From Arbacia lixula (Eukaryota; Echinodermata; Echinoidea; Arbacioida; Arbaciidae): a stretch of DNA of 64,000 nt. Each line of letters opens with the position of its first letter. The stretch's first letter is position 1. The DNA lies in the NCBI GenBank assembly GCA_963669155.1, contig OZ022588.1, positions 4,385,606-4,449,605 on the forward strand. Direction: 5' to 3'. Position numbers and translations under genes: made by a program. This document shows, one piece after another, positions 55,040 through 64,000 of this stretch. The notes under the pieces are model-generated. The model was not told the DNA's origin. It searched no databases and worked only from the letters and a program-made list of their open reading frames with translations.

Positions 55040-58000
55040 CTGTAGCACAAACAGACACAAACAGGAGAAATAATACTTTACAACACTCACAATGGAGGAA
55101 CTCTGTTACTTTTCAGTACAACCAGGCAAAGACATGATATGACTGCACATGTGTGATGTGGGTTCTCAAGTAGTCTGTTCCTCAGACTCATGACCCACGA
55201 AGTGACTGAGCAGGTTAACAGGAACAATTTCACAGAAAAATAGACTTCCTGGTTGGCATAAAATTTCGAAATTCATTGACTAATGCCATTTGATTTAGCT
55301 TACAATTTCACAAAAAGACAATTTGATGAAACTTGCATTTTGCATCCTAGTAGATTGACAGAATCTCTTGTGCTCCTGATGATTCTGTAGTCCCAAACTT
55401 ACATAAACTTACCATTTCATTCTTATACACATTTTTTTCTAGTGAGCCACTAACTATATGTTTCAAAGCTTGCACAATCATTTTCTATAATTTGTATTAT
55501 ACAAAGTGAATTTGGTTGTTTATCTTTAAAAGATTGTCTAATTAGAGTTGATTTAAGATCAGTTGAGTGCATCCAAATTTTAATTACCCGGTAGACCTAC
55601 TCATATTTGTATTTTGTTGAAAATTGTGGAATAAAAACATGATAGTCATGAGACCTTAGAAATCAGAGAACATGGATGAGTCACCTGATACAAGAGTTGG
55701 TTTGCTTCTCTTACCAGTAAGTTAGACAGGGAACTGACCGTCATACGGTACCTCCTTTCCTACCACACAAACCTTTGCTCCGCACACCTTGTGTGTATAA
55801 CAATCCAGAACACCTGACTATGCCCTATAAAGACCCAACCATTCCAATCATGACAAATGGCAAAAGAAGAGGAAATGTTTTTGTGTATGTAGCTTGAGGG
55901 CTTAAGTTTACACGCATTTGCAGGGATGGAGACAAACAAGTAAAAAAAGAAAAGATATCTTGAAGATTGGCAGGTTCTTAGGAGCCCCATTGGTATTCCT
56001 GATCATGTAAATAGAGATTTTTTTGGAGAATTCAGTACAAAAGAGTTTTTAAGAATAGAAAGGGGATGATCAGATATCAGACTTTGATTACCAAAAACAG
56101 TACGGGAATGAAAGGAGCTAAGTTATGGATAACTGCAACATCATTTGCTGAAGAAAAAAATAATGAAAGACAATATAATGGTAATCAATGTGTATGAACT
56201 GCAAGTCAGCAGAATATGGCAGGAAAAATACATGGCCTTTTCCTTTACTTGTCCAAACTTGCTAAAAAAATACCTGGAAAATTGATGGTTTAACATGCCT
56301 GGTGACTCTCCATTCCATCTAAATTTGATTTGGTTTGATTCAGCACTTTTTGAGACACAATATGAGAGGGCCTGAAGCTCTTCTAGACAGGAAGTGGACA
56401 GGGGTTGTGAGTTAATCCTGATAAATCCTGTCAAAGTGTGTTTGAACCCAACCTGGAAATGGCGCAACAAGTCTTTAACACATTACCCACTGTTGCCTCC
56501 TCAGACTGACAGACATTGCCATAGCTGGCAGTAGAGGGATAGCAAATATCTATGAATAGCTGATGTGGGTGGTTCTGCATTTTCTGCCGTAAGTCAGAAA
56601 CCTAATCCAAAATGCAACTGTACTCTAAACCTTATACTAAACCTGAGCTTGACCCTAACCCTCAGCCTAAGATTTTATCAAATTCATCAAGGAGATTTCT
56701 GGCATCTGCAGAATTGACATCATTATGCAAAATGCCCCTGGTTTGAAAAAGAATAACAAATGGCCGATGATGAACAGGTTTTGTCAAACATGTTCATGGT
56801 GATTAATAAAATGTTATTATTACAGCCTTTGTCATGAGTATATCAATCGTAACCCTGTTAATTAGAGATAGGGAATTGGACTCAAATGGCAAGTCAACCC
56901 TGAAGTAAAATTGTTTTTTTTTTAAATATGGCAGAAAAGAAACATATTGGTGAAGGTTTGACAAAAATCTGTCAAAGGATATGAAAGGTATGACTTTTCA
57001 AAACTTCAATGTTGTGACGTCACTTGCGAGTGTCTGTGTGCTGTATGGGTCCATAAATGGCTCTTTTTCTGTTTTTGATGAAGGAATATATTTTTTCATA
57101 GAGGTATGAGTGTAAAAAACGTCTTTCTAATCATGTACCAAATGCCCGGCTAAACAATGCATATCCTTTTGAGAAAATGAACATTATCAAAAAAATCAGT
57201 AGACAACATATGGGAGAGCAACTCACATGTGACATCACATATTAAAACTTAAAAAAATTACAACTTTCGTAATCCTTTGATAGATTTTCATAAAACCTTC
57301 ACTTACATGTTTCTTTGATGTTTCTGCTTTTATTAAAACCAATGATGAAGAAACAAAAGAAGAGATGAAGAACTGCAAGGACAAAATATACAAAGAGGCC
57401 AACTCACTCGGGGTGCTTGTCGAACATGATGGGGAGGTACTCATCCACGGGCACCATCTTGCTAAGCGGCTCCTGTGCCAAGAGCTTCTTAGCGCCCTCT
57501 AGTGTCAGCATGTAGCTCAGTGTCCAGTAGGAGTAGCTGGGCTTGACCAGCTGGGTGGACTCTGGCAGGTACTTCTCCTCCTTCATGTGTAGGATCTTCC
57601 GCCCAACGTAGCTACGTGGTGTGAAGAGCACAAAAGAACAACATGACTTTTGAGTAATAATAGTCAGGATGTCCATTTCATGATGTTTGGCTGGAAAATG
57701 AGCCCTGCAAATAACTTAATATTTTTAATATTTTCAATCACAGTTCACAACCACTATACCACAACACCTTGGCAGCTATATTGCTGCTCTTTTTATTTGT
57801 AAGTACTGTAATGATGTAAACCTGATATATTTTGCAGCATTTCAATTTACACAAATTTTGTGATTTACTCTCAAGATGTGGACAATTGTGTATTGATGCT
57901 TTCCGTCTTTGTAAGCAACAATGTCCGACAGCACCTCGATCATCGCTAGTTACCTGTAGGAGCACTGCGTCTATTATTAGTGTATGTTGCATTGTGATTT

Positions 58001-61000
58001 TTCTTATCATTTTGTAGGCCTGTGTGTTGGGCTTGGGTTTGGACCCGCATAGTGAAGTACTCACATAATGATCCGGGTTGTCGCAAGTTGCGAAAATGTC
58101 TCTTGCGACATATACCACGTAATACAGCACTGAGATGTGGAGCTCCAGGAGGCTTTAACAAGTGTCTTGGCAAGATAGGAGAACAAATGTATGGATTCTG
58201 AACAAGATTGGCACAGAATCAACTATCAGAAAGGGAATTATGGAACAAAAACTTAAAGTACTTTGGGCACAGTGTTAGAAGAACGGAAAAAAACAATACT
58301 GCAAGGTGCGATTGAAGGGAAGCATGGCAGAGGTCGTCCACCTAGATCTTGGACCGATGATATAAAGAGAGTGTCCAGAGGAGGAATAGAGGGTGCACCA
58401 CGCTTGGCGAAAGACAAGAGTCTTTGTATGGAGTGCTATCCGTGAAAGACAAGAGTCTTTGTATGGAGTGCTATCCGTGAAAGACAAGAGTCTTTGTATG
58501 GAGTGCTATCCGCGAAAGACAAGAGTCTTTGTATGGAGTGCTATCCGCGAAAGACAAGAGTCTTTGTATGGAGTGCTATCCGCGAAAGACAAGAGTCTTT
58601 GTATGGAGTGCTATCTGCGAAAGACAAGAGTCTTTGTATGGAGTGCTATCCGCGAAAGACAAGAGTCTTTGTATGGAGTGCTATCCGCGAAAGACAAGAG
58701 TCTTTGTATGGAGTGCTATCCGCGAAAGACAAGAGTCTTTGTATGGAGTGCTATCCGCGAAAGACAAGAGTCTTTGTATGGAGTGCTATCCGCGAAAGAC
58801 AAGAGTCTTTGTACGAGGTGCTCTAGTGAAGACCCCAGCAGCGCTTTACAGTGCCACCTGATCTTGATGATGATGATGACAGTACTAGGGTAAAGATGCC
58901 AGAGAGCTCCTCCTTCTCCAGCCAAGATACTTACATCAGGTCCCAATGCAGTTTCCTGGCAGCAACTTCTGCCATGATGCTTGCCATGCGCGGCCGGAAG
59001 CGAGCCCCAAAGCGGATATCGTCCTCAAAGATAACGATCCTCGATAAGTTTCTTGCTACCACCTTTAAAAAAAAAAGGAAACATCAAGGATACAAACAGT
59101 TTTACTGTTGACATCTTCATAAAAGAGGAGGAATGCTAACATTTCTTGGACGCATTTCAGATTTGCTCAATCGAAAATACTTCTAGCAAGAAAAGATTGT
59201 TGAAAATTAAAACAGTATCTTTCAGTCTCTGCCATAATGTTCAGAGACTGTTCATACAAAATTACACATGGGCTAGATTTTGTCACATTTCTACATTCAT
59301 AAGGGCTTATGCTTGGAAACATGACTTCACCTTCCTGTACAAATCCAATGACCCTGTCCAGCGATTCAGCTAGTCGCAGAGTCGTGCGGCTAATCAGATC
59401 ATTAAATGTTCTTTGAATGTTTCCATGGTGAGTGTGTACTAATAAATCCTATTTAGAAAATAGAACTTTCGGTAATACCATGTGGTTGTATACTTTCAGG
59501 ATATTTGACCTAAGGAAAAGAAAGAGTGATAAAGAGGAAAGATGTCATCTGCAGTGGCCTTTCATGGAATGTATGAAAGAATATGAGGTTAACCCTTTCA
59601 GTATCAAGCTATGAAAAACCCTTTGGCTTGTGTGTTCCCATGGGACTGAGGAGGTTAAGGTGGCTTACGTCTTTCCAAATGTTGTAGTGGCTGAGGAAGC
59701 AGCCGATCTCTCCCTTGGTCAGCACCCGGCCCCAGTAGGGATCAGCATAGCCAGGCAGCATGTCAATACCCATGTCTCGCAGCATGTCAGGGGACAGGAG
59801 TCTGGTGGGCGGGGGAGGGGGGGAGGGGGTGTGGGCATGGGAGGGTGATGGGGGAGAGGAAGGGGGCATGGAGGTGTGGGAGGGGGGTGTGGGAGTGGAA
59901 GGGTGATGGGGGAGAGGAAGGGGGGCATGGAGGTGTGGAAGGGTGGTGTGGAAGGGGGTTGTGGGAGTGGAAGGGAGGTGTGGGAGAGAGATTATAAGGG
60001 GTGCATGGGAGTGGAAGGGAGGAGTGGGAGAGAGATTATAAGGGGAGTGTGGGAGTGGAAGGGAGGTGTGGGAGAGAGATTATAAGGGGTGTATGGGAGT
60101 GGAAGGGAGGAGTGGGAGAGAGATTATAAGGGGTGCATGGGAGTGGAAGGGAGGAGTGGGAGAGAGATTATAAGGGGAGTGTGGGAGTGGAAGGGAGGTA
60201 TGGGAGAGAGATTATAAGGGGTGTATGGGAGTGGAAGGGAGGAGTGGGAGAGAGATTATAAGGGGGTGTGGGAGTGGAAGGGAGGAGTGGGAGAGAGATT
60301 ATAAGGGGGGTGTGGGAGTGGAAGGGAGGTGTGGGAGAGAGATTATAAGGGGTGTATGGGAGTGGAAGGGAGGTGTGGGAGAGAGATTATAAGGGGTGTG
60401 GGAGTGGAAGGGAGGTATGGGAGAGAGATTATAAGGGGTGTATGGGAGTAGAAGGGAGGAGTGGAAGGGGCATTGCAAATGGCATTGGAGTGGAAGGGAG
60501 ATGCGGGAGGGGGAGTGGGAGGGGGGATGAAGGGGTGAGAATGGAAGGAGAGAAATATAGAAATCACAGTTATAGAAAAATCAATTTACATTACAGTTAT
60601 GGTACAGTTTTGCATATATTTGTATATCTGAAAAAAGCAGTTTGTTTACAAAGCAAGCACTGCTGTTAACAGATTGATACAAGCACCATCTTCCATCTAC
60701 CCTACCCACATTTTTGTCTACGATTACATCTTGTACCAATATTACCAGAATTACAACTAAAGTCTAACTTGTAAAGAAAAATTAAGAAAGTGGATTTATC
60801 TTTGCCTCCCTCCTCCTCCTCCTCCTCCTCCTCCTCCTCCTCCTCCTCCTCCTCCTCCTCCTCCTCCTCCTCCTCCTCCTCCTCCTCCTCCTCCTCCTCC
60901 TCCTCCTCCTCCTCCTCCTCCTCCTCCTCCTCCTCCTCCTCCTCCTCCTCCTCCTCCTCCTCCTCCTCCTCCTCCTCCTCCTCCTCCTCCTCCTCCTCGA

Positions 61001-63183
61001 GCCCTATTCCAGCTCCCATCCCACTCCTATCCTCTCCTTCTTTAGGTCTTGACAGGAAGGTTAAGACTTACTTACAATCTCCTTCTTTTCCTCCTCCTCC
61101 TCAAAGTCCTTCACTCTTCTCCTCCTCCCCTTACCCAGCTCCCCCCTCCCCCCCCCCCCACTCCAATATCTTCCTTCCCTTGGTCTTGCACAGGAGGTTA
61201 AAACTTACTTACCATCCTCCTTCTCTTCCTCCTTTTCCTCCCCTTCTCAAATTCCCATCCTACTCCAATCCCCTCCTTTCTTAGGTCTTGCACTTTGCGG
61301 CCTCCATCCTCCTTATCTTCCCCTGTACTCTTCTTCTCCTCCCCTTACACAGCTCCCCCTCCCCCCTTACCCAGCCCCCCCCCCCCCCCACACCCCCACT
61401 CTAATCTCCTCCTTCCTTTGGTCTTGCAAAGGAAGGTTAAAACTTACTTACCATGCTACATCTATTCCTCCTCCTCCTCCTCACATTACTTTACTCTTCT
61501 CCCCCCCCCTTCCCTAGCTCCCATCCTACTCTAATTTCCTTCTTCCTTAGGTCTTGCACTTTGATTAAATCTAATTAATTAATTAAACCAATATTCAAAT
61601 CAAATTGAGGTATGAAACTTACTTTCCATCCACAGCGGTTGACAGGGATGCCTCAATCCCGAGTAGATTCAACGCGGCCTCCATCCTCCTCCTCCTCTCA
61701 GGCCGTCTCTCAAGGTTGATGAGGTAGATCTCGTCAAAGCCCATCTTGTCTTTCGGCCGCTCCTCAGGCAGAGTGATGAAGTTTGACACGTCCATTGGAG
61801 TCTCGTCCTCCACTGTGGTAAGACACACAGATATGCTTTTCACACTGGCAAAAACTTCCTTAGCCCCGTACTATAGGTGGGGCTAAGGGGGGGCCTTAGC
61901 CCCACCTATAGTATGGGGCTAAGCTTAGACCACTTTCTGTTCACATTGGTTTTTACCAAAGTAGGCTAGCCCCAGCAATAATCCGGGATTATTTGGCCCA
62001 GCAAAAAAGCAGGGCTAACACCGCAATTGCAGGGCCAAGCCGAATAGTCCGGGGCTAAGAGCGCCAGTGTGAACAGAAACGAAAAATAGTACGGGCCTAA
62101 GGAAATGCGATGTCAGCTCTCAAGGCCGAAACGCCGAGACCAATCAGCTAAGGCCCGACGGGCGAGTGACCTTGATGAGGAGTGGTAAAGAGCCGATGTG
62201 CAAGACGTACACTCAGCTGTCGAGAAAGTCCGGGGCTAACGATTTCGAGTGAGAACAGTGTGAAAAGCTAGTCGGGTTTAAGAAATAGTATGGGGCTAAG
62301 AAATGCCAGTGTGAAAAGCTTCAAAAAATAGTACGGGGCTAAGGATAGTACGGGGCTAATTTTTGCCAGTGTGAAAAGCATAAGAGTGTTGCTTGTTATC
62401 GGCTTCCATGGTGGTGTAAATAATACCTGAACTTTGTGGTGAACTAGGTGAGAAAGGGAGGGATTGGTGATGGGATTCTTTCTAGGATGTGGTAGTCCCA
62501 AAAAGGACTCTTGGCATTCTTTTTGAGGAAGTCCTGAAAGGGACTGTCTAGGAGGAGCTTGACGTTTTGATTTGATTGACTATCCGTCATCAGGAGTCAA
62601 TCTATTCGAAACGTCAAGACCCTCCTAAACAGTGCTTTTCAGGACTTTCTCAGAAAGAATACCAACAGTCCTTTTTCATTACTTCCACAGTCCTCTGGGG
62701 AGAGAATTACAGGCGTTGTGGCCCTATCTAACTCCTCCACTTTTGCACAACCTTGCCTAGGCCTTTTATTTGGCTGGGAAAACCGTGCAATGTACTACGC
62801 TGGGTTTGGCAAGAAGGTGTGTATATCGTTTCTTTTTCTGTGGTGTAATGATCTCTGGACTAGCAGAACTTGTTGGTATTTCATACAAATTCCAAGATAG
62901 GACAAATATCTAAAGAGAATGACATTACTCCCACAGATATCTATATATCTATATCATGCTATATATATATATATTGATAAGAATAATAATAAGTATACAT
63001 TGTGGTGTAAATATATGAGATATGAATGAGAAACACCAACAATTCTTAACAAGACCAACTTACACATGGACTCTAGCTTGGTGTGCAACATCTGCTCCAC
63101 CTCTTCCTTCAGGGCTTGGTGACTCTCGGGTGGGAACAGCATGGCACCAAAGTTACCCGTATTCAGGATGTGGAACGGCACGC
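54694..63183 (-). CDS. COLGALT: Procollagen galactosyltransferase (GT25 family), last six coding exons, 5' end outside window
   Basis: Six exons join in frame to about 372 residues plus stop: 63064-63183, 61623-61812, 59669-59801, 58935-59062, 57408-57611, 54694-55039. Family knowledge: COLGALT adds galactose from UDP-Gal to hydroxylysine of procollagen in the ER. Visible markers are [11 protein letters not shown], the GT25 opening [13 protein letters not shown], a [11 protein letters not shown] segment, the acidic FEDDIRF (DxD-like nucleotide-sugar/metal site), [31 protein letters not shown] and the end of the fold at [12 protein letters not shown] and SDTETSSIW. The protein ends in a long charged tail and HGEL, a KDEL-type retrieval signal variant. 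The N-terminal part and signal peptide lie beyond the right edge. All catalytic-region blocks look intact. Whether it is orthologous to vertebrate COLGALT1, COLGALT2 or both is not decided. Confidence 0.95.
55040..57407. other. COLGALT last intron
   Basis: 2.4 kb without recognisable exon or repeat. Protein similarity runs directly from exon e to the terminal exon, so no exon is expected here. Confidence 0.6.
57408..57611 (-). CDS. COLGALT: COLGALT exon e
   Basis: [58 protein letters not shown]. These are the C-terminal acceptor-side blocks of GT25. It starts with one split base and ends in phase 2. Confidence 0.93.
58180..58881 (+). mobile_element. LINE 3' end fragment with internal minisatellite
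   Basis: Plus strand: [20 protein letters not shown] then TDDIKRV is the common C-terminal block of non-LTR retrotransposon ORF2. It runs into a 35-bp array and ends at a (GAT)n tail (58867-58880), a common LINE 3' terminus. It lies in the COLGALT intron between exons e and d. The left edge is uncertain. Confidence 0.7.
58410..58829 (+). repeat. 35-bp minisatellite, 12 copies
   Basis: Exact 35-bp period from 58410; copies start at 58410, 58445 and so on to 58795, the last one diverged. Each unit contains AAAGACAAGAGTCTTT, a 6-bp stem with a 4-base loop. All three plus frames stay open, producing misleading ORFs of up to 166 codons. Copies are nearly identical. Confidence 0.95.
58935..59062 (-). 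CDS. COLGALT: COLGALT exon d: DxD-like site
   Basis: [20 protein letters not shown], then [14 protein letters not shown] is the conserved acidic motif thought to bind the metal and UDP-galactose in this family. Confidence 0.93.
59669..59801 (-). CDS. COLGALT: COLGALT exon c
   Basis: [20 protein letters not shown], then [19 protein letters not shown]. GEIGCxLSH is conserved in GT25 enzymes. The acceptor tract is the C-rich strand of a neighbouring minisatellite. Confidence 0.92.
59806..60540 (+). repeat. G-rich minisatellite (~44-bp unit)
   Basis: About twelve units of the type GGAGTGGAAGGGAGG-TGTGGGAGAGAGATTATAAGGGG between 59960 and 60460, plus simpler G-rich flanks. Repeated GGGG and GGGAGG runs could form G-quadruplexes on the plus strand. 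It lies directly upstream of exon c in COLGALT orientation. Confidence 0.85.
60808..60998 (+). repeat. (TCC)n microsatellite, about 63 units
   Basis: Uninterrupted TCC/CTC repeat of about 190 bp. Open frames across it (poly-Ser on plus, poly-Glu on minus) are artefacts. Confidence 0.97.
61030..61560 (+). repeat. ~130-bp tandem units with splice-donor-like cores
   Basis: About five units marked by TAGGTCTTG or TGGTCTTG (near 61043, 61180, 61283, 61420, 61547), three of them with ACTTACTTAC, which is GTAAGTAAGT on the coding strand. Bases 61297-61313 equal 61674-61690 of exon b. Confidence 0.65.
61623..61812 (-). CDS. COLGALT: COLGALT exon b
   Basis: [15 protein letters not shown], then [20 protein letters not shown] and TAVDGK. 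The IYLINLxRRxxR block is the start of the GT25 catalytic domain. A TIR element ends 19 bp upstream of its acceptor. Confidence 0.92.
61832..62382. mobile_element. 551-bp TIR element next to COLGALT exon b acceptor
   Basis: The outer 23 bases are perfect inverted repeats (starting TATGCTTTTCACACTGGC). Inside, ATAGTACGGGGCTAA and GCCAGTGTGAAAAGC recur several times, and 61860-61924 forms a strong hairpin (GCCCCACCTATAG...). Non-coding; probably a non-autonomous DNA transposon with nested ends. Confidence 0.72.
63064..63183 (-). CDS. COLGALT: COLGALT exon a (first in window)
   Basis: [20 protein letters not shown], then [14 protein letters not shown]; acceptor ctgcag, donor GTAAGT. It completes a codon from an exon outside the window. 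Two degenerate copies of this exon follow at 63352 and 63595. Confidence 0.9.
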
Positions 63184-63351
63184 CTGCAGCAGCAAGAAAC
63201 AGACATAGGACAAAAGGGAGATATATGTTTATATGACGGGTCACGGCCAGGGCAAGCAAATGAACATAAACACACAAATATACCAACATCCCATGCATGA
63301 AAGATAAAGTGCAAAATGCTCCATGATCTAAATTTAGGGTTAGGGTTTAGG

Positions 63352-63430
63352 TTCCTTCAGGGCTTAGTGACTCTCGGGTGGGGACAGCATAGCACCAAAG
63401 TTACCTGTCTTCAGGATGTGGAACAGTGCG
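63352..63430 (-). pseudogene. Dead copy 2 of COLGALT exon a
   Basis: It reads [20 protein letters not shown] then TAA in the same frame as the real exon, and the acceptor region is deleted. Confidence 0.82.
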
Positions 63431-63594
63431 AAAACAGACATATGACAGACAGAGAGAGAAAAGGGAGATATATGTTTATAACTTTATATGACGGGTCATG
63501 GCCAGAGCAAGCAAATGAACATAAACACATAAATATACCAATATGCTGTTCATGATCTAAATTTAGGGAGAGGGTTAGGGTTAGGGACTTAGGG

Positions 63595-63660
63595 TTCCTT
63601 CAATGCTTGGTGATTCTATGATGGGAACAGCATGGCACCAAAGTTACCAGTGTTCAGGAT
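63595..63660 (-). pseudogene. Dead copy 3 of COLGALT exon a
   Basis: It reads [14 protein letters not shown] then TAG, with the 5' part of the exon missing. Confidence 0.8.
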
Positions 63661-64000
63661 AAAAAAGAGAGAGAAGGGAGATATATGTTTATATGACGGG
63701 TCAGGGCCAGAGCAAGCAAATGAACATAAACACACAAATATACCAACATCCTGTGCATGAAAGACATGATGTGAAATGAACTACTGTACATTATCTAAAC
63801 CATCTCATCCAGTTGCATATTTCCTCACTTTTATACCATATATAATGTATTTCTGAGACTGTGTCCAATAAGAATCGGAGCTTTCTGTACAAAGCTTACT
63901 GGGAAAAAATACATATCCAGGGCAATTAGCTGCATGCCAAATATGAAACATATACATAGAATATCACCATTTTAAAGGAAACTTATAATCAAACATTTTA

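Larger units (their letters stand above)
63104..63780 (-). repeat. Tandem triplication of ~245 bp including COLGALT exon a
   Basis: Units start at 63104, 63352 and 63595. Shared parts include the exon and an intronic block with GGGAGATATATGTTTATA and GCAAGCAAATGAACATAAAC. Unit junctions carry TTAGGG repeats (63333-63351, 63563-63594). Confidence 0.85.

Noticed and set aside
54657-55058. 133-codon Arg-rich ORF overlapping the last COLGALT exon
   Set aside because: It is the wrong frame. The other frame carries the conserved SVDPLL, PTHYTG and SDTET blocks and ends in HGEL.
58410-58829. CRISPR-like regular repeats
   Set aside because: Repeats are head to tail with no spacers, and the DNA is animal.
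58393-58893. 166-codon ORF and two overlapping 110-codon ORFs
   Set aside because: They arise from the 35-bp minisatellite, which lacks stops in every frame.
60702-61284. Poly-Ser and poly-Glu ORFs
   Set aside because: Translation of the (TCC)n microsatellite.

Overview
This is a eukaryotic, intron-rich animal sequence, AT-rich and crowded with transposon debris. Two protein genes lie on the minus strand. Exons meet at GT/AG borders with consistent phases, so protein signal comes in 50-290 bp pieces. Gene content (a large TSP1/CUB ADAMTS-type protease and a collagen galactosyltransferase) and repeat content (foldback elements, short-LTR Ty3/gypsy, tRNA-type SINEs) suggest an invertebrate deuterostome, most likely an echinoderm. 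That placement is inference.

Positions 37007 down to the left edge: an ADAMTS-like secreted zinc metalloprotease read from 24 exons (36903-37007 to 510-704), giving 1309 codons with no frame break: signal peptide, propeptide, catalytic domain with HEMGHSLGMYHD, disintegrin-like region, 11 thrombospondin type 1 (TSP1) repeats, one CUB domain and the first residues of a further TSP1 repeat beyond the window. The usual Cys-rich and spacer domains were not found. Introns hold an 87-bp pogo-like MITE, repeats carrying nuclear-receptor DR1 motifs, a 767-bp terminal-inverted-repeat element ending 12 bp from a splice donor, a LINE fragment and a 6.8-kb foldback element with internal ~240-bp subrepeats (22601-29375).

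Positions 37008-54693 are intergenic: microsatellites, several hairpin MITEs, and a structurally complete Ty3/gypsy retrotransposon (44622-49903) with one intact 1605-codon Gag-Pol ORF, two identical 112-bp LTRs, a 4-bp CTTT target duplication and a polypurine tract. Its primer-binding site is an exact 11-nt reverse complement of a sequence inside its own LTR, which predicts Tf1-type self-priming. This is the most notable signal in the window.

Positions 54694 to the right edge: the 3' six coding exons of a procollagen galactosyltransferase (GT25/COLGALT) ending in His-Gly-Glu-Leu, an ER-retrieval-type C terminus. Its introns hold a LINE 3' end expanded into a 35-bp minisatellite, G-rich and (TCC)n arrays, a TIR element ending 19 bp from a splice acceptor, and two dead tandem copies of an exon joined by TTAGGG-like DNA.

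The two genes are unrelated in sequence. Both products would work in the secretory pathway or extracellular matrix, but neighbourhood alone does not show a functional link.
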